A stretch of 16,147 nucleotides of DNA, from contig DPEO01000110.1 of assembly GCA_003530935.1 (NCBI GenBank), positions 1 through 16,147 of the forward strand, in the 5' to 3' direction. The translations under genes were made by a program, and so were the position numbers. The stretch comes from Desulfomicrobiaceae bacterium. Lineage in GTDB: Bacteria; Desulfobacterota; Desulfovibrionia; Desulfovibrionales; Desulfomicrobiaceae. Below, in pieces: positions 7,998 through 14,094 of the stretch (positions are counted from its first letter, which is position 1; every line of letters starts with the position of its first letter). The notes under the pieces were generated by a model. That model had not been told where the DNA came from and ran no database searches. It was given only the letters and a program-made list of their open reading frames with translations.

Positions 7998-8361
7998 TTT
8001 TGCCAAGTGTGGCGGCCTCGTGCCGGCCATCGCTCAAGACGTCCATACCGGCGAAGTCCTCATGCTCGCCTACATGAACGAGGCCGCCTGGGAAGCCACC
8101 CTCGCCACCGGACAGGCCCACTACTACAGCCGCAGCCGCCAGACGCTCTGGCATAAGGGCGGCACTTCCGGACACGTGCAAAAGGTCCACGCCATCCGCC
8201 TGGACTGCGATGCCGATACCGTTTTGCTCGTGGTGGAACAGGTGGGCGGCGCCGCCTGCCATACCGGCCACCGCAGCTGTTTCTATACCGAGCGCCTGCC
8301 CGATGGCTCGTGGCGTGCGTGCTCTCCTGTCATCTTCGATCCCAAGGAGGTATACAAATAA
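7984..8361 (+). CDS. hisI: Phosphoribosyl-AMP cyclohydrolase
   Basis: Opens the adenine ring of phosphoribosyl-AMP, third step of histidine synthesis. The 125 residues represent the stand-alone cyclohydrolase without a fused HisE pyrophosphohydrolase domain. The metal-binding motif DCDAD (74-78) and the zinc cysteines C75, C92 (in ACHTGHRSC) and C99 are present, as is the family segment YYSRSRQTLWHKG (47-59). The ATG at 7984 has AAGGA at 7972-7976 and lies inside the end of rlmN, so translation is probably coupled. The stop shares a base with the hisG ATG (TAATG). The second-step enzyme HisE must be encoded elsewhere. Confidence 0.96.
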   Translation: MHKPDFAKCGGLVPAIAQDVHTGEVLMLAYMNEAAWEATLATGQAHYYSRSRQTLWHKGGTSGHVQKVHAIRLDCDADTVLLVVEQVGGAACHTGHRSCFYTERLPDGSWRACSPVIFDPKEVYK

Positions 8362-9239
8362 TGGACGAACCCCGCTTGCGTCTGGGAATCCCCAAGGGTT
8401 CCCTGGAAGAGGCCACCGTCAAACTCTTTGCCAAGGCCGGATGGAAAATCACCTCCCACCACCGCAACTACTTTCCGGAAGTGGATGACCCTGAACTCTC
8501 CCTGGCCCTATGCCGGGCCCAGGAAATGGCCCGCTACGTGGAGTCCGGAGTGCTGGACGCCGGGCTCACCGGCAAGGACTGGATCCTGGAAAACGAGTCC
8601 GACGTCGTGGTGGTGGCGGACCTCATCTACTCCAAGGCCAGCAACCGGCCCGCGCGCTGGGTGCTCGCCGTGGCCGGCGACGCCCCCTACCGCCGCCCGG
8701 AAGACCTGGCCGGCAAAAAGATCGCCACGGAATTCGTAGGCTTTACCCGCCGCTACTTTGCCGAGGCCGGCATCCCGGTGGAAGTGGAATATTCCTGGGG
8801 CGCCACCGAGGCCAAGGTGGTGGAGGGACTCGCCGACGCCATCGTGGAGATCACCGAGACCGGCACCACCATCAAGGCCCATGGGCTGCGCATCATCGCC
8901 GAACTCCTGCAGACCAACACCCAGCTCATCGCCAACAAGAAGGCCTGGGAAGACCCCTGGAAGCGCCGCAAGATCGAGATCCTCAACACCTTGCTCCAGG
9001 GCGCCCTGAAGGCCGAAACCATGGTGGCCTTGAAGATGAACGCGCCCGCGGACAAAGTGGATGCCATCATGGGGGTTTTGCCGAGCATGAACGCGCCCAC
9101 GGTGGCCCACCTCTACCAGTCCGATTGGCTGTCCGTGGAGACGGTGGTGGAGCGCCGCCAGGTGCGCGACCTCATCCCCAAGCTCCTTGCCGCCGGGGCC
9201 CAGGACATCATCGAGTATGCGCTGAACAAAGTCATCTAG
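8361..9239 (+). CDS. hisG: ATP phosphoribosyltransferase, long form
   Basis: Condenses ATP and PRPP to phosphoribosyl-ATP, the first and feedback-controlled step of histidine synthesis. At 292 residues it is the long form with its own C-terminal ACT-like regulatory domain (about 217-290), so no HisZ partner is expected. The N-terminus IPKGSL (10-15), the Asp in GVLDAGLTGKDW (63-74) and the PRPP loop AIVEITETGTTI (160-171) are characteristic. The ATG at 8361 is preceded by AAGGAGG (8344-8350) within the last hisI codons; longer frames reading back into hisI are not credible. Histidine inhibition through the C-terminal domain is expected from the family. A hairpin follows 3 nt after the stop. 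Confidence 0.96.
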   Translation: MDEPRLRLGIPKGSLEEATVKLFAKAGWKITSHHRNYFPEVDDPELSLALCRAQEMARYVESGVLDAGLTGKDWILENESDVVVVADLIYSKASNRPARWVLAVAGDAPYRRPEDLAGKKIATEFVGFTRRYFAEAGIPVEVEYSWGATEAKVVEGLADAIVEITETGTTIKAHGLRIIAELLQTNTQLIANKKAWEDPWKRRKIEILNTLLQGALKAETMVALKMNAPADKVDAIMGVLPSMNAPTVAHLYQSDWLSVETVVERRQVRDLIPKLLAAGAQDIIEYALNKVI

Positions 9240-9242
9240 CCG

Positions 9243-9264
9243 CTGGGAGGGGATTCCCTCCCAG
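9243..9264 (+). other. Strong hairpin between hisG and the TPR lipoprotein gene
   Basis: A perfect 9-bp inverted repeat (CTGGGAGGG / reverse complement) with a 4-nt loop GATT starts 3 nt after the hisG stop and ends just before the GGAGGA ribosome binding site of the next gene (9269-9274). No T-run follows, so it is not a canonical terminator. It could protect a 3' end, mark a processing site or modulate downstream translation. The structure is seen directly; its role is unknown. Confidence 0.5.
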
Positions 9265-9278
9265 CCCTGGAGGAACCC

Positions 9279-10034
9279 ATGCCCGCCGTCTGCTCTCGCA
9301 TCCTCCTCATCGCCCTGCTCATGCTTGCGAGCTGCGCCCATATGGGCAGCGGATCCAAGGAAGTGTCCTTACGGCTGGACCTCGCGGAGGCGTACATCGC
9401 CAACCGCAAGCCCCAACTGGCCATGCAGGAACTCGTGGCCATTGCGGACCGGGCCGAAGGCCTCAAGCGCTACCACTTCGACCTGGGGCTCGCCTACTTT
9501 GCCCTGGACCAGGTGGACGACGCCCGCAAGGCCTTTGCCCGCACCGTGGAAATCGACCCGGAATACGGCGAAGGCTGGAACAACCTCGGCCGCGTCCTCG
9601 AAGCACAAGGCAAATGGGAGGAGGCCAAGGCGGCCTACGAAAAGGCCATCGCCATCCTCACCTACGCCACCCCGGAGCTGGCGGCCACCAACCTCGCCCG
9701 GCTGCTGCTACGCCACGGCCAAGCCGACCAAGCCGAAGCCATGGCCCGGCTCGCCATCCGCCGCAACTGGCTCTATACGCCCGCCTATCTCCTCCTGGCG
9801 CAAATCCAGGAAGGCAAGGGAGACCTCGCCGCCGCTCAGGCCACCCTGGAGGAAGGACTCGCCGCCAACCTCAATGCCGTGGCCCTCAAACTCGCCCTTG
9901 GGGAAAACATCCTCCGCCAAGGCAAGACCGCCGAGGCCAAGGCCCAGTTTCATGCCATCGTCAAAGACCATCCCGGCACCCCAGAGGCCAAAGTGGCCCA
10001 GGATTACCTGGACATCCTCCCCGAGGGCAAATAG
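9279..10034 (+). CDS. TPR-repeat outer-membrane lipoprotein, PilF/PilW-like
   Basis: A 251-residue secreted lipoprotein. The signal peptide has Arg7, a hydrophobic core (8-17) and lipobox LASC with the lipidated Cys19. The +2 residue is Ala rather than Asp, predicting outer-membrane sorting. About five tetratricopeptide repeats follow (about 64-95, 98-131, 133-165, 168-199, 203-236); the clearest is WNNLGRVLEAQGKWEEAKAA (100-119). Length, lipobox and repeat layout match PilF/PilW, the pilotin that helps assemble the type IV pilus secretin, and the PilR-like regulator upstream makes this tempting. TPR proteins are easily confused, however, so a generic scaffold role is also possible. GGAGGA at 9269-9274 supports this ATG. 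The radical SAM frame begins overlapping or just after its end. Confidence 0.85.
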   Translation: MPAVCSRILLIALLMLASCAHMGSGSKEVSLRLDLAEAYIANRKPQLAMQELVAIADRAEGLKRYHFDLGLAYFALDQVDDARKAFARTVEIDPEYGEGWNNLGRVLEAQGKWEEAKAAYEKAIAILTYATPELAATNLARLLLRHGQADQAEAMARLAIRRNWLYTPAYLLLAQIQEGKGDLAAAQATLEEGLAANLNAVALKLALGENILRQGKTAEAKAQFHAIVKDHPGTPEAKVAQDYLDILPEGK

Positions 10035-11358
10035 CCCCCGCATCCTGGGCATCAACCCCTGGATCCACGACTTTGCCGCCTACGGCCTGTGGTCGCGACC
10101 GGCAGGGCTGCTCGCCGCCCTCTCCATGCTCTCCCAATGCGGCTGTTCGGTGGCTCTCATGGACACCTTGGAGCGCACCTGGGCTGACATCCCCTGGCCC
10201 CGCCCCCGACCTGATGGTCGTGGCCCTTATCCCAAGACGGAGATCCCCAAGCCTGCGGTCCTCGCCCAGGTCCCCCGGCGGTTTTGCCGCTACGGCCACG
10301 ATCCGGCGCGGGTGGAAGCGGCCCTGGCCGCCCTCTCCCCGCCTCCGGACCTGGTGCTCGTCACCTCCATCATGACCTATTGGTATCCGGGTGTGGACGA
10401 AGCAGTGCGCCTGTGCCGACGCCTTTGGCCCCGGGTGCCGGTGGTGGTGGGCGGCGTCTATGCCACCCTCTGCCCGGAACACGCCCGGCGCCTGGAGGCG
10501 GATCACTGCATCTGCGGCCCCCTGGAAACTCCGGAGAATTGGGCCGCCTTGTGGCGGCTTTTGGGGGCTTCCGCCCCGAGTCTCCCGGACCATGCCGGCC
10601 TGCGCCTTGCCCACGAGCTCTACGCGGCCCCGGATTTCGGTGTGCTCCTCGGCTCCCGCGGCTGTCCCTTTGCCTGCGCCTACTGCGCAAGCCGACTGCT
10701 TTCCCCGGGATTTTGCCAGGCGCCGGCACGTCTCGTCCTCGAGCGCCTTAGGAGCCTACACGCCCAAGGGGTCCGCCATGTGGCCTTCTACGACGACGCC
10801 CTGCTCGTGGCCCCGGAAACCTGGCTCTGGTCGGCGCTTGCCTGGTGCGCCGAACACCACATGACCCTGCATACCCCCAACGCCGTGCACGTCCGCGCCC
10901 TGACCCCTGACGTCTGTCGGCGCCTGTGGCGCGGCGGAGTGCGCACCCTGCGCCTGGGCCTGGAGACTCTGGACTTCAACCACCGCCTTGACGCCAAACT
11001 CACCCTTGAGGAATGGGAACAGGCAGTGGCCGCCCTGCACGCGGCCGGGTTTGGGGCAGAGCACGTACGCGCCTACGTGCTCTTTGGCCTGCCGGACGAA
11101 GACGACGACGCCACCGCGGCCACCATCGCCGAAGCAGGCCGCTTGGGCATCCCCGTGGAACTTGCGTTCTACTCCCCCATCCCGGGGACGCCGCTCTTTG
11201 CCCGAGCGGAGCGCGTCTCGCCCTGGCCCCTGGCCGAAGAACCCCTCACCCACAACAACTCCCTCTGGCCCTGTCGGCCCGGGGGGTTTTCCTGGGCCGA
11301 AGCCGCCCGCTGGAAAACCCTCGTGCGCCAAGTCCAACGCAACCCCAACCCCCAATGA
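9952..11358 (+). CDS. Radical SAM protein with B12-binding-like N-terminal domain
   Basis: A cytoplasmic radical SAM enzyme of unassigned reaction. The cluster motif CxxxCxxC (GCPFACAYC) has cysteines encoded at 10663, 10675 and 10684, residues 238, 242 and 245 if ATG 9952 is used. Upstream is a Rossmann-like domain in which DLVLVTSIMTYWYPG and VPVVVGGVYATLCPEHA recall the B12-binding domain of MiaB/BchE-like families, but no DxHxxG cobalamin motif is visible. Downstream the barrel ends with VLFGLPDEDDD and YSPIPGTPLF. Homology appears to begin at RILGINPW (codons from 10039), after the TPR stop, yet no ATG, GTG or TTG lies there. ATG 9952 is the nearest canonical start and would overlap the TPR gene by 83 nt; ATC 10042 or CTG 10045 are rare alternatives. 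The next gene starts 7 nt after the TGA. Confidence 0.85.
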   Translation: MPSSKTIPAPQRPKWPRITWTSSPRANSPRILGINPWIHDFAAYGLWSRPAGLLAALSMLSQCGCSVALMDTLERTWADIPWPRPRPDGRGPYPKTEIPKPAVLAQVPRRFCRYGHDPARVEAALAALSPPPDLVLVTSIMTYWYPGVDEAVRLCRRLWPRVPVVVGGVYATLCPEHARRLEADHCICGPLETPENWAALWRLLGASAPSLPDHAGLRLAHELYAAPDFGVLLGSRGCPFACAYCASRLLSPGFCQAPARLVLERLRSLHAQGVRHVAFYDDALLVAPETWLWSALAWCAEHHMTLHTPNAVHVRALTPDVCRRLWRGGVRTLRLGLETLDFNHRLDAKLTLEEWEQAVAALHAAGFGAEHVRAYVLFGLPDEDDDATAATIAEAGRLGIPVELAFYSPIPGTPLFARAERVSPWPLAEEPLTHNNSLWPCRPGGFSWAEAARWKTLVRQVQRNPNPQ

Positions 11359-11365
11359 GGAAGCC

Positions 11366-13849
11366 ATGACTTTTTCCGATCTCTGCGACGCCCCGAGCGG
11401 CACCCCGGTAGTCCTGCAAGGCAATATCGCCTTCGCCCTGGGGTGCGTGCGTGCCGGCATCCATGCCGCCGACGGCTACCCCGGCACCCCGAGCACCGAA
11501 GTCATCGACCGGGGGCTCTCCCAGGTACAGGACCGCATGATCGTCGGCTGGTCCGTCAACGAGGCCGTGGCCGTGGCCGTAGGCTTTGGCCACACCCTGG
11601 CGGGCAACGACTGCGTAGTGACCATGAAGATCCCCGGCCTCTTCCAGGCCGCGGACGTCATCACCAGCAGCGCCTTCTACTGCGCGCCGCGCGGCGCCCT
11701 CATCTATTACATCGCCTCGGACTACACCCCGAGCTCCACGCAACACCTCCTCGACCCCAAGGCGCTGCTGCGCAGCTGCGGCATTCCCATCCTCGAACCG
11801 CGCACCCACCAGGAGCTCCACGAGTCCGCCGGACTCGCCGCGGACATCAGCCGCCGCTTCCATACGCCGGTGGCCATTCTGGCGAGCGGCACCCTGTGCC
11901 ATTGTGAAGGCTTGGTGCGCCTCATGCCCACCGCCACCCGGCCCAAGACGGAACTCAGCGAAGGCTTTGCGCCCTTCGTCACCCTGCCGGCCAAGGCCCG
12001 CGTGGCCTACGACCGGATCCTGGCCGAACGCCTGCCCGCCCTGGAGGCCGCGGCCGAGGAAATCCTGCCTCCTGTGCGCCTTGCCGGGGACCGGCCTGTC
12101 GGCGTCATCACCCACGGGGTGAACCTCCTCCACGTGCAGGAGGCCTGCCAGCACCTCGGCATCCAGCCCCATGTGCTCGCCCTCGGCCTCACCAACCCCC
12201 TGCCCTGGAAGAGCATCGAAACCTTCGTTGCCCAGGTGAAGGGCCCCATCCACGTCATGGAAGACGGGCAGCGCTACCTGGAGGAGCTCCTGCAAAGCCG
12301 CGGCATCGCCGTATCCGGCAAAACGCCCACGGATCCCACCACCGAATGGAGCCCGGCCACGGTGGCCGCCCGGCTGGGGGTGGATCTTCCCCGCGCCGGC
12401 GTGTCCATTGCGCCGGTCCCCCGGCCGCCGCTCATCTGCCCAGGCTGCCCGTACCGCCTCTTTGGGCTCATCGTGGGCAAGATGCGGCGCAAAGGGAAGC
12501 TCGACGCCGTGTTCGGCGACATCGGCTGCAACACCCTGCTCCACTTCCTCGGCGCCATGGACACGGTCCTGGCCATGGGCGCAAGCGAGGGCAAACGCAC
12601 AGGGTACGTACTCGCCAAACCCGAGGCCGCGGGCCGCTGCCTCTCCGTCCTGGGCGACAGCACCGAGTGCCACAGCGGTATGGATGCCACCCGCAACGCC
12701 CTGTTCCGCCACGTCCCCGGCGTCAAAGTCATCCTCGACAACAGCTGGACCGCCATGACCGGCGGTCAGCCCGCGCCCACCTCACCCGTGAATCTGGCCG
12801 GACAATCCAATGTCTTCGATCTGGAAGCGAGTCTGCGCGGCCACGGCGCCACGGTGCACACCGTGGACGCCTACGACAAGAAAGGCATCGAAAAAGCGCT
12901 CCAAGACGCACTGCAAGGGGCTGCCGACGGCGGCTTCCACGTACTGGTGGTGCGCGGCATGTGTATCCGCAAGGTCCCCAAAAACCGCATGCAGACCCGC
13001 GTCACCGTGGATGCAAAAACCTGCGTGCGCTGCGGCCTGTGCCAGATCTGCCCGGGACTCACTGCCGACGCCGAGGGGCTGCCGCAGGTGACCCCGCAAT
13101 GCTCGGGCTGTGCCGGCAACGTGCCGGCCTGCGCGCAGATGTGTCCTACCGGCGCACTCTCCGCCCACACCCCCGAGGCGTGCGGGCGCACCGGTTGCGT
13201 GGAGATCCCCGAAGCCCCGGCCGCCCGGGAGCTTTCCCCCTATACGCCGCTGCCCGAGCGCCTGTCCGTGGCCGTGCGCGGGGTGGGCGGCCAAGGGAAT
13301 CTCTTCTTCGGCCGGGTCCTCACCCAGCTGGCCTTCCTTCTGGGCTACGAAGGCGCCAACATCGTCAAGGGCGAGACCCACGGCATGGCGCAGATGGGCG
13401 GGCCGGTCATCAGCACCTTTGCCTGCGGCACCACCTGGAGTCCCGCCCCCTTGCCCGGCACGGTGCACTGCCTGGTGGCCATGGAACAGGCCGAAGTGCT
13501 GCGCCCCGGTTTCGTGGATCTCCTCACCCCGGGCGGCACCATCCTCATCGCCCCCACGACTATCCTGCCCGGAGGCATGCAGCCTGAGGACTATCCCTCG
13601 CGGGAACGCATCGAGACCGCACTTTCGGCCTTTACCGTACGCTGGGTGGACGTCCAGGCCGAGGCCCTGCGCCTGGGCGACGTGAGCGGCCGCTCGGCCA
13701 ACGTGGTCATGCTCGGCGTGCTCTCCACGCTTGCGCCGTGGAATAGCTTCCCGGTGGACTACTGGCTGGAGGCCCTGCGCCGCGTGGCCCCCAAGCCAGA
13801 GGTCTGGCAGATGAACCACACCGCCTTCCAGGCCGGCCGCAGTCTGTAA
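11366..13849 (+). CDS. Indolepyruvate:ferredoxin oxidoreductase, IorA-IorB fusion
   Basis: Oxidatively decarboxylates aryl pyruvates (indole-, phenyl- or hydroxyphenylpyruvate) with CoA to aryl-acetyl-CoA, reducing ferredoxin; a cytoplasmic enzyme of anaerobes. It is one continuous 827-residue frame. The first part is IorA: a pyrimidine-binding domain with DGYPGTPSTE (36-45), CPGCPYR (358-364), DIGCNT (385-390) and the thiamine-diphosphate motif GDS (430-432) through DNSWTAMTGGQ (458-468). A ferredoxin-like segment follows with cysteines 553, 556, 559, 562 and 579, 582, 589, 593. From about 633 it is IorB: GVGGQGNLFFGR (639-650) and GETHGMAQMGG (669-679). IorA and IorB are normally separate genes. 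ATG 11366 has GAGGAAG just upstream (11357-11363); a longer frame reading into the radical SAM gene is rejected. Pyruvate-type substrates are less likely given the IorA signatures. Confidence 0.92.
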   Translation: MTFSDLCDAPSGTPVVLQGNIAFALGCVRAGIHAADGYPGTPSTEVIDRGLSQVQDRMIVGWSVNEAVAVAVGFGHTLAGNDCVVTMKIPGLFQAADVITSSAFYCAPRGALIYYIASDYTPSSTQHLLDPKALLRSCGIPILEPRTHQELHESAGLAADISRRFHTPVAILASGTLCHCEGLVRLMPTATRPKTELSEGFAPFVTLPAKARVAYDRILAERLPALEAAAEEILPPVRLAGDRPVGVITHGVNLLHVQEACQHLGIQPHVLALGLTNPLPWKSIETFVAQVKGPIHVMEDGQRYLEELLQSRGIAVSGKTPTDPTTEWSPATVAARLGVDLPRAGVSIAPVPRPPLICPGCPYRLFGLIVGKMRRKGKLDAVFGDIGCNTLLHFLGAMDTVLAMGASEGKRTGYVLAKPEAAGRCLSVLGDSTECHSGMDATRNALFRHVPGVKVILDNSWTAMTGGQPAPTSPVNLAGQSNVFDLEASLRGHGATVHTVDAYDKKGIEKALQDALQGAADGGFHVLVVRGMCIRKVPKNRMQTRVTVDAKTCVRCGLCQICPGLTADAEGLPQVTPQCSGCAGNVPACAQMCPTGALSAHTPEACGRTGCVEIPEAPAARELSPYTPLPERLSVAVRGVGGQGNLFFGRVLTQLAFLLGYEGANIVKGETHGMAQMGGPVISTFACGTTWSPAPLPGTVHCLVAMEQAEVLRPGFVDLLTPGGTILIAPTTILPGGMQPEDYPSRERIETALSAFTVRWVDVQAEALRLGDVSGRSANVVMLGVLSTLAPWNSFPVDYWLEALRRVAPKPEVWQMNHTAFQAGRSL

Positions 13850-13871
13850 CCAGACACGCTGTGGGCAGCAT

Positions 13872-13902
13872 GCGGCCCGGCCTCCGCGCGAGGTTGGGCC
13901 GC
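13872..13902. other. Long GC hairpin downstream of the IorA-IorB gene
   Basis: Arms GCGGCCCGGCCT (13872-13883) and AGGTTGGGCCGC (13891-13902) pair over 12 positions, including two G-T wobbles, around a 7-nt loop. It starts 22 nt after the stop of the IorA-IorB gene. No T-run follows on either strand, so it is not a classic intrinsic terminator. It may stabilise the mRNA 3' end or work with Rho. The convergent position makes a transcription-end function likely but unproven. Confidence 0.45.
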
Positions 13903-13928
13903 GCTTGGAAAGCCCTTGAGGCCACGAC

Positions 13929-13969
13929 AAAAACGATGCCCCCTGGAGCAGCACTCCAGGGGACACGAT
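13929..13969 (-). terminator. Intrinsic terminator of the tRNA-Thr transcript
   Basis: A perfect 9-bp stem (CCCCTGGAG at 13940-13948 pairing with CTCCAGGGG at 13954-13962) encloses a 5-nt loop. On the - strand the stem can be extended by four more pairs with wobbles, then, past one mismatch, to 13933/13969, where it meets a run of five T residues (A at 13929-13933 on the + strand). It begins 7 nt after the encoded CCA of the tRNA. The T-run lies only on the - strand side, so it serves the tRNA rather than the convergent IorA-IorB gene, although the stem exists in both RNAs. Confidence 0.75.
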
Positions 13970-13976
13970 TGTTCGG

Positions 13977-14052
13977 TGGAGCCAGGAATGGGACTTGAAC
14001 CCACGGCCTGCTGATTACGAATCAGCTGCTCTACCAACTGAGCTATCCTGGC
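13977..14052 (-). tRNA. tRNA-Thr(CGU)
   Basis: A complete 76-nt cloverleaf on the - strand. The acceptor stem is GCCAGGA/TCCTGGC, the D-arm GCTC-AGTTGGTA-GAGC, the anticodon arm GCTGA-TTCGTAA-TCAGC, the variable loop AGGCC, and the T-arm GTGGG-TTCAAGT-CCCAT, with discriminator T and an encoded CCA (13979-13977). The anticodon CGT reads ACG threonine codons. The T loop is TTCAAGT, as expected. It lies 38 nt downstream of the HD-GYP gene on the same strand, with a separate candidate promoter and its own terminator. Confidence 0.97.
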
Positions 14053-14065
14053 GGAAGAGAAGCCG

Positions 14066-14094
14066 CTCTTATGCGCAGAACCCCAAGCCGTCAA
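14066..14094 (-). promoter_or_regulatory. Candidate promoter of tRNA-Thr
   Basis: On the - strand a near-consensus -35 hexamer TTGACG (14094-14089) is followed after 15 nt by CATAAG (14073-14068, 4/6 match to TATAAT) or after 17 nt by TAAGAG (14071-14066, 3/6). Transcription would begin about 8 nt before the tRNA. The -35 box contains the TGA stop codon of the upstream HD-GYP gene, so the promoter straddles that gene's 3' end. The -35 is convincing and the -10 is weak. Confidence 0.45.

Noticed and set aside
11246..12712. Antisense frame opposite the IorA part of the fusion gene
   Set aside because: Shadow of the sense gene; no motif and no credible ribosome binding site.
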